Shown here: one piece after another, positions 23,701 to 35,576 of the stretch
Layout of the letters: each line of letters starts with the position of its first letter
Numbering within the stretch: position 1 is the stretch's first letter
Assembly: GCA_019188255.1 (NCBI GenBank)
Contig: JAETXT010000007.1
Location: 3,782,001-3,846,000, forward strand
Source of the DNA: Verticillium longisporum
Taxonomy: Eukaryota > Ascomycota > Sordariomycetes > Glomerellales > Plectosphaerellaceae
DNA: 64,000 nucleotides
Reading direction: 5' to 3'
The notes under the pieces: model-generated
What the model saw: only the letters and a program-made list of their open reading frames with translations
What the model was told of the DNA's origin: nothing
The model's database searches: none
Program-made: the position numbers and the translations under genes

Positions 23701-26032
23701 ACGCAGAAACTAAGCGGCAGGTGACCGAGATGCTCGTCACTACAGAGGCGACTGTCGTTAAAGTTAAGCAACACTGATTGAACTTGGTCGCCTCGCTGAA
23801 GGCTCAGGACAAGATTCGAGCAAGGGCCTCAGAGATGCTAAGCCCAGTCTATTTTAGCCCTGGGTCTCGGCGCCCTTCAGGCTTGCTTCCCCGGGGCTGG
23901 TCGATGCTGGCCTTTGGGGAAACGGTTCGCTCGATGAGGAAATGATCAATGGCGACGTTTCAACTTTGCTATCCAACTGTGCGGGCGATCAACCCCCCAA
24001 AGCGAGATAGATTGGCAGTCCTCATCGGGCTCGCCGCAGCAGCTGCGTCTTCACGTAGGCGCCCCTGCCGCAATATGTGTACGAGTCGAGCGACGGTAGC
24101 CACACACAATTTCAACGACTGCTGACAGGCAAGCTCAGGAGAGGAATAGGAGTTTGGCGAGAGAAAAGACTGAGTTTCCGACCATTGGATGCTTCCGACC
24201 CGCCATGTCGCCGCGCTCTGGCGTCTACCGCACCGCCCGCTGTTCCTGCAGTAGCGTCTCCTGCTACCCATCCGACGAACGGTGACGGTGTCGCGGCGGC
24301 GAAAGGGGGCTCGGCCGTGTGACTGGCCGCGCTGATAGCCTGATCGGCTGGCGTTGACTTGACGCTCGTGGTGGCTGTCAGTCGACTCGTGCTACTTGTC
24401 AAGCTCCTGGTGGCTGGCGTTTCTTGGCTGCCCTATCCTCGGTCTCGGGGACGCAGCGACGTGGGATTCCGGTTGCCGACCGCGCGCGCACGCACTCCTT
24501 CCCGACTCGTAGGGTCACATCTCTAGCACAGAATACGGCTGCCGACAGCCGGATCTCCAAAGACCAATAGACGCGTCTCGCTCGACGAGCTGCGAACCGT
24601 CTCTGTCAGCGTAATCTTACGCGGTGCGGCAGACGCTGAACCTCGACGCGTTCAAGCTCTCAGCGAGGGTTCAGCGGTTTGTCACCCGACACCTTACTTT
24701 GCTTTTTGGCCATCGAAAATCAGGCGATGTCAGGTCACTAGCCTCGGGCGACTAGTACCGACAATGAAGCCGCGACAGGAAGGGAAGCCAGATGTACAGG
24801 TAGGGCGCCGGGGGTCTGATCCCCTTCCCGTCCCGTGGCCCGCATGGTATCCTATCTGTCTTTCTTTCCACGTTTTAGGCTTCCGGCCGGCCGGCCTACC
24901 TGTGATTCGACTAGAGTGAGGGTCGAGACTGGGACGATGCAGTCTGCGGAGGAACATTTCGCGTTCTAGCCCTGGTTTAGGATAGGACATCGATCTGAGT
25001 GAAACATGTTGCGACGCAGTCTGGTCGATTGGCTCATTTTGTCAACGACGACGACGACGACGACTGGACTATAGTTTTGCGGGTGCCCATGTCGCGGCCA
25101 GATTTGTCACAAATTCCTGGACTTTCTCGTCGCGGGTGCCAAATGACCAGGCCGGCTGGGCATCTGACTCTGGCTGCAGGGCAGCTAGGTACCTTGGGAG
25201 CTACGACCAGCGCGGCAGGTACCGCCATCGTCGACGGCTCAAGGTTCTGGTGCAAGCCGAATTGACATTCCGAGGGTGGCCTGAGGCCGTGCATCATGGG
25301 TACGGCCCTTCTGCCAGATGAGAGTAAGCAAGGGAGAGGGCGAGGAGGATGCAGAAGCCAAGAAGAAGAGATGCTGCTTCCACCGAGCTGACTGGGCGAG
25401 GCGCCTCAGGTAAGCAGCGCGAGGTCGAGCAGAAGAGGGTCGAGCAGTAAGCCACAGGCAAGCAGTGAGGGTCGAGCAGAGGCACAGGGGCGAGCAGTGA
25501 GGTCACGGGGGGCCAGTGACGTCGGAGGGGCAGCGCGTCACCCCACCACGGCCAGACCTGCCCACCTCTGGCAAGGCTCGCCTCTGCTCCGCCGTCACGT
25601 CAGGCTGAACTTTGAACCGGCTCAACAGCTCCAGTGGCCTCGCCCTCACACCACCGACGCTTGTTGATGCTGTGACGGGATCAACGGAGGGGGCGGACAC
25701 GCCAGAAGTGAATTGATTCGTCGCGCTCCGTGACCAAGACGGCCATTGCGGTCAGCCATTGCAGTGCGCCTGCTTCGAGTGCGAGTGCGCCTGCTGCGAG
25801 TCTCGCTGGGAAACCCCACCTGACCTCAGCTTGCCTGCCCTCCGTAAGGTACATGCTCCTCCCTAAGGAAGGTACCTACCTACCTCAGGCACCCGGCGTC
25901 TGTCACCTTCCCCGGCTTTCTCACAGAGATCGAACGACTGCTCCTTCCGTCTTGAACCCGACGACCCCCTTCCTTCTTTGTCGTCCTTCTTTATCCTCCT
26001 TCCTCGTCTCGAAAACACGTCGCTGCTCCCAA
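20729..26032. other. 5.3 kb gene-free divergent region
   Basis: It lies between the divergently transcribed PH-protein gene and the coiled-coil protein gene. Frames of 200-335 codons near 20942-22558 overlap each other on both strands, are rich in Pro/Ser/His/Arg and show no domain, so I treat them as chance. Visible elements: short repeated GTGCCTGGCTCGT-like words (22218-22270), a G-quadruplex motif (22821-22845), an AT-rich run TTTTTTAATTTTTTTTTTA-like near 23617-23640, repeated GGTCGAGCAG words (25409-25500), and GGTACCTACCTACC near 25870. The right end is C/T-rich leader before 26033. Confidence 0.5.
22821..22845 (+). other. Candidate G-quadruplex motif
   Basis: Three GGG runs separated by TT (22821-22823, 22826-22828, 22831-22833) are followed, after another TT, by an uninterrupted run of ten G (22836-22845). 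This fits the canonical G3+N1-7 rule on the + strand. It sits in the middle of the long gene-free region, far from any telomere signal. Confidence 0.75.
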
Positions 26033-27370
26033 ATGGCCCCCGATCTCAACTCTCCTCCTTCACCGACGACCACAAACTCAACAGCACCACCACCACCACC
26101 TCGATCACCCATCATGACGTCCAACGGTGATACGCACATGCCTCCGCGCGGCGCTTCGCCCCCCCTCGGCTCGCCGCGGTCCCTGTCCGTCTCGCTACAG
26201 GCCGCCGCTACCCTCAACGCCGGCATCCAGCGTGAGCACGATGCTCCTCGTCGTACGTGCTGCCCCGCCACGGGCATCCCTGTCCCATCCCGCCTCAGTC
26301 TCTCACACTAAGCTCACCGTGCCAGAACCGACGCAAGCCTCCCAACCACACGGCTCCCAGTCGCCTTCCGGCCGGAGACGATCTGCCGTGCTCATGAACC
26401 TCCACCTCAACGACCCTGCCCTTCCCGGCCCCGGCGAGATGGTGGCCGAAGAACAGCCCGGTCGCCACAACCAAGCCTCGAGCCCCAACCCGAACGCGGG
26501 CGTCTTGCCCTCTGCCAGCCCTCAGCCCATTTCGAGCTCGCCGCATCTGATTCAGGGCGGCGACCCCCATCACAATCGCGCACCCAGCCTCGGCGAGCTC
26601 CACCAGGAGCTCGAGGCCGAGCAGGAAGCTCAAGTGGTACGTTTAGCATGAGAAAAGCGTCTCGGCCGGCATCGCAGCACACCCCTTGACTGACGCTCTC
26701 GTCTTTGACTTTCACCAGAACCGGCTGCTGCACACCATTAGAGAGCAGCAGCTCCAGCTCCAGCAGCTGCGCGAGGGCGGCCCCGATGCGTCAGCCGCTG
26801 ATGACTCGGCCATCGCCTCGGAACGCTCCCAGCACGGCACCCCTACCACGCAGCACGCCGCGCTGGCCCAGACGACGCCCGTCCCGCCCGTCCCCACCGG
26901 CGGCTCCTTCTCGCGGTCTCCAGGCATCGCCCACCACCCTCGCAGCTCCTTTGACATGGCGAGGGCCGATCTGCGTCGTCGATCCAGGACTCCGAGCCGC
27001 GGGCCCTCGCCCCGACTCAGGGCGACCTCGATCAGCGGCGAGAGTGATCAGCTGGGACTGGGCGGCCGCGATGAGAATGCCTTTTACCAGGCCGAAACCC
27101 AGACGCTTGTGCGGGAGAACCAGATGCTGCGACATCGCATTCGAGACCTAGGTATGCCTACCTGTCCCCGTTGTCTGCGCCCTTGGATTACTGCTGACAA
27201 AGTGTGCAGAACGTCAACTCGCAGATGCCACCCCCGGCAGTCCCAGCCTCGGCAACCCCAACGAACCAGCCCAGCCGTCGAACCTGACGCGAGCTACGTC
27301 CGTTGACGAGGAGAAACCTACGGCCTCCATCTCCGAGACGGTCGCGGCGGGGGATACGCCAAAGCAGTAG
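26033..27370 (+). CDS. Conserved-looking coiled-coil protein of unknown function
   Basis: Four exons (26033-26252, 26326-26636, 26719-27151, 27210-27370) join into 374 residues. All three introns have GTACGT or GTATGC donors and CAG acceptors, and each junction restores phase. The N-terminus is Pro/Ser/Thr-rich. Exon 3 opens with a Gln/Leu-rich heptad segment (RLLHTIREQQLQLQQL). A Ser/Arg-rich stretch (RRRSRTPSRG) follows, then a second coiled coil (TLVRENQMLRHRIRDLERQL) that crosses the third splice junction. No zinc finger, basic DNA-contact region or enzyme motif is seen. It is probably a cytoskeletal, scaffold or RNA-associated protein, but nothing in the sequence decides this. ATG 26033 has a good context (CCAAATGG); an ATG near 26114 is an alternative. 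Confidence 0.78.
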
Positions 27371-27875
27371 GCGGGCTGCGCGCGAGCTGAATCACTCGCA
27401 CATGATAGCAAAGAGAAAGCATCCATTGGGCGTTTGGGGGTCGGTTATTTTCCTTGCGTAAGAATCACAGAATCCATGGAGTCAGGCAGGGGGGACGTCG
27501 CAAAACATGGGCGCGGCGTTGGGCTGCCCACACGTCAGGACACATGGGGCATTTACTTTGCTGTATGCGTTATTGCCATTATTTCGAGCCTTGGCCGTCA
27601 TGCAGTGTTCGCCGTTGCTTGTTCGTACCGGAATCTGTTGAGGGTGGTATGAGGGAACCCAATGGTGGGATGGAGGCTGGACTGGAGCATGTTACATTGC
27701 CATGCCCCCTTCTCGGAACGAGTGCATGTTGGGACGGTCAACCGAGACAGCAGCATCTTGATGATTCATGTGGACTCGTATACTTCACAAACGACTACAT
27801 GGTATCGGACAGGCTCATGACCCGCCAAAGCAAACAACATGAAGCAGTGATAAGAAACAAACAGAATGGCCCCAT
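27371..27875. other. Convergent 3' region
   Basis: 505 bases between the ends of the coiled-coil gene and the L-2-hydroxyglutarate dehydrogenase-like gene. It should hold both 3' UTRs; no other feature is seen. Confidence 0.6.
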
Positions 27876-29200
27876 CTACTTGTAAAGCAACGCCTCCACC
27901 CGCTCAGCAATGGCCAGACAGCTCGTCAACCCGGGGCTCTCGATGCCCAGCAGGCTCACGAGCCCCTCAAAGCCGTCCTCCTTGCGGACGACAAAGTCGT
28001 GGAAGGCGCCCGTGGGCAGCAGCTTCGGCCGAATACCGGCATAGTCGGGGGCCAGGGCGTCGACGTCGAGGCCCGGCAGGTACTCGCGGATGGCCTTGAC
28101 GGCCTCGTCGAGCCGCGCCGCGTTGGGTGCCACGTCGCTCGGGTCGTCGATCCACTCGACGTCGGGCCCGAAGCGGATGCGCCCGCCGAGGTCGAGCGTC
28201 AGGTGCGTGCCGAGACCGCCGACGCCGGGCTCGGGGGCTGGGTAGATGAGGCGGTTCACCTTGAGGCTGCTGCTGCTGCTGCTGCCAGAGTAGGAGAAAT
28301 AGTTGCCCTTGGCGTAGAACATGGCCATCTGTCGCTCGGGCGGCACGATCATGTTGTGGACGTCGACGGCGCCGAGGCCCGCCGCGTTGATGACGACGTC
28401 GGCGGTGACGGTGCTCGACTCGCCCGTCGCCGCGTCGACGACAGTCACGGCCCAGCCGCCGGCGCCGGCGCGCTGCAGCGGCTCGACGGCCTCGACGCGC
28501 GACTGCACGGCGACGGTGCCGCCCTCGTCCTCGAACAGGCCCCGCAGCGCGACCATGAGGCCGTGGGCGTCGACGATGCCCGTCTCGGGCGACGCCAGGA
28601 CGCCGGCGCGGGCGCGCACGGCGGGCTCGAGGCGGCGGGCGTCGGCGTCGGCGACCCAGTGCAGGGGCGGGGCGTCCTCGGCGTCGGGGTCGACGGACGC
28701 GTAGATGCGCTCGAGGGCGGCGCGCTGGGCGTCGTTCTGGGCGACGAGCCACTTGCCGGTGCGGCGGTGGGCGACGGCGTGGGCGGCGCAAAAGGCGTAC
28801 AGCAGGCGGCGGCCGCGCGTGCAGAGGGCCGTCTTGAGCGTGCCACGGCCGTAGTAGAGCCCCGCGTGGACGACCTCGCTGTTGCGCGACGACGTCTCGG
28901 TGCCCGGGTGCGCGTGGCGCTCGACGAGCAGCGTCGTGCTCGACGGGTGCGTGGCCGTCAGGTGGCGGGCTGTGGCGAGGCCGACGACGCCGGCGCCGAT
29001 GACCTGGAGGGCGGGCGCACAGGGCGTTAGCTTGCAGAGACGCGAGGGACGGGCAATGGGCAGGGGGCGAGGCGGACAATGTGGGTAAAGTCGGCGTCCC
29101 TGCGGACGGTCGAGGCAAAGGTGCGTCGTCTTCGCGTGTCGAGGCGCAGGCACTGGGTTGCTCGCCGCGCTGCCGGGCGCAGAGACGCGGCCATGGACAT
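27876..29200 (-). CDS. Mitochondrial FAD-dependent oxidoreductase, L-2-hydroxyglutarate dehydrogenase-like
   Basis: Two exons (29078-29200 and 27876-29003) give 416 residues. Exon 1 encodes a typical mitochondrial presequence: about 40 residues rich in Arg, Ala and Ser without acids until its end. The intron (29004-29077) has GTCCGC and CTAAC...CAG signals and falls just before the FAD-binding Rossmann motif VIGAGVVG (about 42-49). Next come an acidic strand-2 end (LLVER), the family signature NSEVVHAGLYY and a C-terminal flavin-contact segment (SLLGIESPGLTSCLAIAE). Family members oxidise L-2-hydroxyglutarate to 2-oxoglutarate and pass electrons through FAD, clearing a side product of malate dehydrogenase. 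A short serine run (near residue 270) is an insertion encoded by CAG/CTG-like codons. Other DAO-family substrates cannot be excluded. Confidence 0.88.
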
Positions 29201-30112
29201 GGTGCGAGGTGTGTGGGTATGTGTGCCTCCAGGTGGTGAGGGTTTCGCTGATTGACGGAGACGGAGGTGATGGTGAGTTGAACAAGTGAGGTTGGCGTTG
29301 GAGGTGGGTGTCGGCAGGATATCATCCATGCCGTTGCTGATCGCTCCGGTCGCCCGTGCTGGGGTCCGATTGCGGGCCGGCGTTTTCGTCGTGGCGTGAC
29401 GCTACGGCAGCGGGCGGCGGCGAGGTTGGACGCTCGAGGCTCGAAGGGGAGGGCTTTGCGGTTATTGCCTGATGCTTGCCTATGTCTTGTTGAAGCTTGC
29501 TTTCGTCGAGTTTCCGGTCTTTGTCGGGGGCTTATGTGCCGCCACATACTGGCCGTGGATAGTGCAAGCCGTCAGCTTCCTTGCGCTTCTCGCCTGAAGT
29601 TAGAGGTAGGCATTGAAGTGTCTGCCAAAACTACATTCAATCTTGTCAATACAGGATGGTCAATATCATGTGAGTAAATGGGCAGAGGCGAGCGTCCATC
29701 CATCGACGATCAACACGCTCTTCGTCGACCTCCTTGGAGTCTCTCATGGTCCTCACCCAGCTTAACTCTGTTGACTTTTCTCCTTCAAAACCGTCTGCTC
29801 ATGCTATCCTCTCACTCATACGTCTGCATAGCACTACTCGTCTGCCAGTACTGCTCCCATCTGCATCCAGCCGTCCCCCACAACCACAGCAGAACCGCAC
29901 CCCGTGGTAGCCTTCCTGATTCATGTGCAATAAGTGATAGCGGTACTGTTCATGTACGATAAGTGATAGCATTACTTTAATCATGTACAATAATCGATAC
30001 TCGTCAAACTACTGATCCGTCACCCGCCATACGCCATATACCCATCCAAGAAAAAAAAAAACCCCCAAAAAACCGTGTTGTACAGCCCGGAGGCCCTTCA
30101 CCCTCAACCCAA
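29201..30112. other. Promoter region of the L-2-hydroxyglutarate dehydrogenase-like gene
   Basis: 912 bases between two minus-strand genes. The left part is the promoter of the flavoprotein gene. The right part, next to the DUF2415 stop, is AT-richer with a triplicated ATAAGTGATAGC-like word (29928-29999) and an A/C homopolymer run (30049-30071). No gene is seen. Confidence 0.55.
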
Positions 30113-32790
30113 TCATCGCATCGTCAGCTTGGGACAGTATTTGCGCCCCTGCGTATCCACGTGAAACTCATAGATGCCATTCTCGGCGCCGACAAATCTG
30201 CAACGCCGTCAGCATGACACACACTCTCTCTCTCTCTCCAGGTCAATAGAATGGACTCACAGTGTACGCCCGTCCTCACTCCACGAGATGCCCGCCGTGT
30301 TGTCCGGCTCAGGCGGGCTCTCGTGCACCGCGTGGTCGACGACGACGCGCCGCCGCGCCAGCCTCTCGTCCATCTCGCGCATGGCCACCGAGTTGATGAA
30401 GGGCAGAAACGACGAGCGGTCGCGGTCGCGGTCCCGTTCTCTCTCCCTCTCGCGCTCCCGCTCCCTCTCGCGCTCCCGCTGTCTCTCGCGCTCCCTGTCG
30501 CGAGCCCGCTCCCGCTCCCTCTCCCGCTCGCGCTGCCGCTCGCGCTGCATCGTCTCCGACTCTTCGGCCGCCGACCGCAGCGTCGCGAGGTTCGTCTCGA
30601 GCGAAATGTTGTACAGCGCCTCGAGCTCGGCCCACCCGCCCGTCGCCGGGAGCACGGCCGTGGCCGTGTTGACCGTCGCCGGCGTCAGTGTCGTGGGCGA
30701 ACCGACGCCGCCGCCGCCGCCGCCGTCACTCGATCGGACGGTGGCGGTCCGCCGTGGCGGCGCAAAGAGGGCGCGCCGTTCGCGGTCCCCCTCGCTCGTG
30801 CCCTCTTGCGCCAGCCGCTGGATGGTGCGCACGCGCTCCTGGCCGCGTTCGCGCGAGTCGCGCAGCCAGTCGCTGAGGGCGCGCGTAATGTTGCTGCGCT
30901 CTTCCCGTTCGCGTTCTTCCTCACGCACAGCCCGCGCCACGTCGTCAGCGCCCGCTTCGTTGTTGTTGTTGTTGTTGGTGGTGGTGTTGCTGTTGGCGAC
31001 GCTGCTGTCTGGCCGCGGGAGGCGGCCGCTCGCCGTCAACGCCGCCGTCAGGGTGGGGCCCGACGAGTGGTCTGCGAGGCGGGCGGCGATGCGATCCGTC
31101 TGCTCCCTGCGGCGGCGTTCGGCTTGCAGGGCCTCGAGGACGACCGTCTCCTCGTGCGACAGGGGTAAGCCGTGCCGGTCTGCGCCTTCGGGGCCTCGGA
31201 GGCGGCGCAGGTCGGACAGGTTCAGCGACGAAGACAGGTTCGCGGCGAGATTGTCGCTCCGCTCGCCCCGGCCCTCGAGCAGCCGCGGGTCGACCGAGTT
31301 TCGGTCGAGGATGCTGATGTGGCTGAAGTCGTCGGTGGCGCTGATGTTGAGAATCTGCTGCTGCGCGAATCCAGACCTGATATCGGCAACGCCCACGTGG
31401 CCCCGATCTTCGGTCCAGGCCAGCAGGTCAAAGGGGCCAGGACAAAAGGCCATGTCGCGGATGGCGCCTTCGCTCACCATGGGCCGCGACGAGTCAAAGG
31501 TCGTCAGCAGCGGGTCGGCGTCGAGATCGGTCAGGGTCTCGACGTCAAAGATGGAGACTGTGCCGTACTGGGTGCCGACGGCCAGATAAGCGCCCGAGTG
31601 GGAAAAGCAGGCGGCAAAGCTGCCGCGGCTGTCGGAGAGGTCGCCCTTGCGCTGGCTCTTGAGCAAGACCTTCCTCGCCTCTTCCCACTGATACGCGGTC
31701 GCGTTGCTGTCACCGGCGGCCGTCTGGTCGTCGTGCTTCTCGACGCGCCGGTGTATGTAGAGGTAGGGGTCGTCGAGGATGGCAACCAGGAGACGGCCGT
31801 CGGGCGACAAGAGGGAACGGTTGACGTAGTCGGGATATGTGACCATGTCGAGGGGCTCCGTCTTGTCCTTGGCCTCAAAGTCGTGCAGGCTGATGACGAC
31901 GACCGTCTTGTCATTGTTGGCGAGAACAGCGACGGGCTCGTTGTACCGGTCGGGCGCGGGCGGCGCCATGTCCGGGGGGAACCAGAGTGTGACGCAGTTG
32001 ACCCTATCACGCGCTAGCTTCATGCTCTTGGCCGTCGAGGTCTTGCTCGCGCAGGGGAGCAGGCGCGTGCCCGGGACGACGGAGCCGTCTGGACGCATGT
32101 AGGCCAGGCCGATGCGGGCAAAGTCGCTGTCGATGTCAAAGCTCGACTGCAGGTCGCCGAGATGGCTGGCGGCGCTGCTGAGGGTGTCGTGGGTGTCGTG
32201 GGCGTCGTGGGCGTCGTGGGCGTCGTGCACCTGCAGGGCCGTGAACTCGCCCGTCTCGCCGCCGCAGCACACCCACCCGTTCTGGGCGACGAGGCACCGT
32301 GGGGAGAAGGACAGCAGCCGCACAGTCTCACACTCGTTTGTCGCCGTGTTCAGCCGCTGGACGTGGTTGGCGCCATTGCCGCCGGGAAAATACACGCTAT
32401 CGTGGGCATCGGCGCTGATGAGTGATCGCAGCTGCCAGTGTCTGGGTCACGCGAAAGGTTGGTCAGCGAACAGCTTCTTGGCTAGGTTATTCCAGAGGCG
32501 AAAGAGAATGATGCCGATGAAGCGGCAGTGGGAGACGTACTGCGACTTGACAGGGATGCGATAGTGTCGTCGTGCTTTTCGGGAGATCAGGCGCTCGGTC
32601 GGATAGCATCTACAGAGGAGAGGGAAGGGGTTAGTTCTAGTTCTGGTCCCGGGGATGGATGGAGCAAACAAGAGTGTTTTGTGTGTGCTTGTGTATTTGT
32701 ATCTTTGTATGTTTCTATGTTTCTATGCAGGGTCGACTGGGGGAGAGAAGGAGGGAGCAGGTCGTACGAGACGCCGTCCTTGACGGCCAT
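30113..32790 (-). CDS. DUF2415-type WD40-like protein
   Basis: Four exons (32768-32790, 32541-32609, 30261-32441, 30113-30197) join into 785 residues. The 23-nt first exon reads MAVKDGV plus two bases; the next intron has a GTACGA donor and an ACTAAC branch. Joining gives HWQLRSL, then beta-propeller-like blades (GWVCCGG, GAYLAVGTQYGTVSIFD) and a segment with AFCPGPFDLLAWTEDRG. The DLL element there is what I recall as the mark of DUF2415, a fungal domain of unknown role. The C-terminal half holds an Asn run, then a long Arg/Glu/Asp mixed-charge helix (about 30410-30550), and the last exon adds a final blade-like strand (NGIYEFHVD). An HDA/HDT tandem of five units lies near 32175-32230. WD40-like folds suggest a scaffold role, perhaps in ubiquitin ligases; that is inference. 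Confidence 0.82.
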
Positions 32791-33039
32791 GCTGGCGCCT
32801 AGTTAAGGCTGGCGACGCCGTTGCTGCTGCAGGCTTGCAGTGATGATCACTTGTTGTTCGTGTTGTTGTTTGTCGCCTTGTCGTTTTGTCGTCTTGTCGA
32901 CTTTTGGGTTGCGGCGGGCGGAAGGACGGGCGGGCGCGTGCAGCGTGCAGCAAGTGTGTGGTAGGACGATAGGCCTGAGGCGAGCTGGAAGACGGCAGCG
33001 GTAGATGATCAAGATGTAGTTTGCGTCGATGCGGCTGTA

Positions 33040-33081
33040 GATGCAGATGCCGATGCCGATGCCGATGCCGATGCAGATGCG
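33040..33081. repeat. 6-bp tandem repeat, 7 copies
   Basis: Seven units of GATGCN (mostly GATGCC) in tandem. Noncoding, in the upstream region of the DUF2415 gene. Confidence 0.85.
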
Positions 33082-34274
33082 GCGTGAGGATTCGGTCAGG
33101 AACACGGCGGAGACGGAATGGGGCGAGATGCAGACGGTAGGGGTTCCAGACTGGGAGATGTTGTTTTTGGTGGAAGGCAGAGGTTCGAGGAAGCAAAGTG
33201 ACGTGTCGCTGACGACCACTGTAAATGTTACGAATGAAAATGGAGGAGAGGAGGACGGAATGTGGGTGAAGAGCAGTGATGGCCTTGGTCGATGAGATGT
33301 CAAGGGCGAACACCTAATCAAAGGGTACATGGAGGGGCCAGTCTGGGGGTTGCATCATCGCCTGCGGTACCTCGACCTCCGCCTTGTGTTGCTGACGCCA
33401 GAAGTATCTCGGCCAGAAGTATCTCGACATCGAGATCTCGGCTGATGAAGCTACAATCGCCACGTTCACCATGTCCATGCCATCTTGACGGATCCTACAA
33501 TTCAAATGAATGCAGCTCAGAGCTCAGCTACAGCGGCATTCGCCTGATGTGCTTGTCAGAATCACCCGGATGCATGTTGGTCCAGCATCTGAACACCTCA
33601 GTCGTCGTCCCAAAAAGGGAATCATGCTGGGGCCCGATGGCTCTCCCCTGTATTATCCATCCAAGCTATCGTCCGCTGCAAAGTGTTGTACGGTGATCCT
33701 GATAGACCCAAATTCCAATCCCATCCACTATCCAAGCTTGCCAAGTTATCCACGCGGTGGACCTCGTGCTCGTTCTTCGATCGCCTCTGAAGAAGATACT
33801 CTAAAAAGGATACTGGACATGTCGAATATCCTCTCCTTGCTGGTATACTAGGATATGAAAGAGGAGGTCGGGAGCTCTTTTGCGTGCATACCATCCGTGT
33901 GAGCGTGGACCGGAAGTCCGAAATAAGTGGTTGGAATCAGCTGGACATTTGAGTACACCCACGACAAGTGAGAATTCAATCCAACTTCAGCATGCTTGCC
34001 TGTTTTCAGGACTTGAACTTGACAGGATTCCGGCGCTGCGAGTTGTCCTGGGAAGATTCCCTAGATACTTCCATGACGATTTCCACTTCAATATCACGGA
34101 AGCCTCGCCAGGATGCCTTCATAGTTCATGCAGCATCTTCTCTCAACATGAAGAAACAACGGGGACGAGGCCAGTTCTGTGAGTGACCTCCATTCCATAT
34201 CGCCATGATGCTGTGACATAAACCCTCGTCGTAGTGTCTTTACCGACTGCTCAAGCAGCTTGATGGCATGATAC

Positions 34275-34342
34275 GCATCGCAGTGCATGTTCGACGACGA
34301 GGCTGGACGCATCGCAGTGCATGTTCGACGACGAGGCTGGAC
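34275..34342. repeat. Perfect 34-bp tandem duplication
   Basis: Bases 34275-34308 are repeated without mismatch at 34309-34342. Each unit contains GCATCGCAGTGCATG and the near-palindromic TTCGACGACGA; a further GCATG follows. It lies about 375-440 bases upstream of the SSC1 start codon. Confidence 0.9.
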
Positions 34343-34672
34343 GCATGTGCAGGCTGCAGTACTGACGACAGCCTGCATGAGCCCTGATCCCTGAAGAGTC
34401 AGTCACGTGCACACGGCGGCACTGTTCCTCCGGGCAAATGGGTGCAAATGGCTGTGGGGACAGGGGGGAATTGGAATGGGGCCCCTGCGGCTTTCGGTCG
34501 GCTTCTACGACTGGGGGCGATGATTGCTCTCGGCCCAAAAAATTTCGTCCCCGTCTCCTTCCTTACTGCCATCATCACTCCTCCATCCCCCCCAAATAAT
34601 AACCCTCCCCATTCCATCGTCACTTGCCGCGTGCATCATCCTTTTCTTCCTCCAATCCATCTCTCTGTCTCT

Positions 34673-34681
34673 TTTTATATA
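34673..34681 (+). promoter_or_regulatory. TATA-like element of SSC1
   Basis: TTTTATATA lies 36-44 bases before the SSC1 start codon, within a C/T-rich leader. The position would imply a very short 5' UTR if it is the active TATA box, so it may instead direct only some of the starts. Confidence 0.45.
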
Positions 34682-34716
34682 CCCCCCCTCTCTCCTACCC
34701 ACACAGCACAGCCAAA

Positions 34717-35535
34717 ATGATGGCCTCGCGTCTTTCCAGAGCTGTAAGTCTCAGTCCATCTGCGCCATCGCGTCGAGTTGAGCTCTTCGCGCACGCGCGC
34801 ATCACCAACCTGCTCCAACAGCCGGCTAACTGAGCTTCCTCGACAGCTTCCCCGAGCTACCTCAGCACGCGCTGCTGCTTTCGCTCGTCCTTCCTTCGCT
34901 ACCAGATTCGCTCGCTATGAGTCAACGGAAGCCGAGGGCAAGGTGACGGGCACCGTCATCGGTATCGATCTCGGTAAGTCATCAACGCCTCCTTTGTGCC
35001 TGCATGAAAAGCTTTTCGGAAGCTTTGTGGCGCATCGCCGCGACAGTCATGCTGACCACGCCATCCGCAGGTACCACCAACTCCGCCGTTGCCGTCATGG
35101 AGGGCAAGATCCCCAAGATCATTGAGAACGCCGAAGGTCAGTCACCAGTCACACGGCGCCTAATCGTAACCCCAGTGGCATGCTCTAACCAAGTCAACAG
35201 GTACCCGCACAACCCCTTCCGTCGTTGCGTTCGCGGAAGATGGTGAGCGTCTCGTCGGTGTTGCCGCCAAGCGTCAGGCCGTCGTCAACCCCGAGAACAC
35301 CCTCTTCGCCACCAAGCGTCTCATCGGCCGCAAGTTCACCGATGCTGAGGTCCAGAAGGACATCAAGGAGGTTCCCTACAAGATCGTCCAGCACACCAAC
35401 GGCGACGCCTGGGTCTCCGCCCGTGGCCAGAAGTACTCCCCTTCGCAGATCGGTGGCTTCGTCCTGAACAAGATGAAGGAGACTGCCGAGGCCTACCTGT
35501 CCAAGCCTGTCAAGAACGCCGTCGTCACTGTCCCT

Positions 35536-35576
<41 letters not shown>

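Larger units (their letters stand above)
32791..34716. other. Divergent promoter region between DUF2415 gene and SSC1
   Basis: 1.9 kb with no supported gene. It contains a 6-bp repeat (33040-33081), a perfect 34-bp tandem duplication (34275-34342), and a C/T-rich stretch with a TATA-like element directly before the SSC1 start. I looked for tandem nGAAn heat-shock elements and did not see a clear canonical array. Confidence 0.55.

Noticed and set aside
23755..23830. 5S-rRNA-like word (GTTAAGCAAC) near 23763
   Set aside because: The rest of the conserved 5S arms and the poly-T end are missing.
25730..26032. Upstream extension of the coiled-coil protein's first exon
   Set aside because: Runs through a C/T-rich leader; ATG 26033 has a good start context and starts family-like composition.
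27967..29547. 526- and 343-residue alternative frames over the flavoprotein gene
   Set aside because: Arg/Pro-rich GC shadows; the sense frame has the FAD motif and a proper intron.
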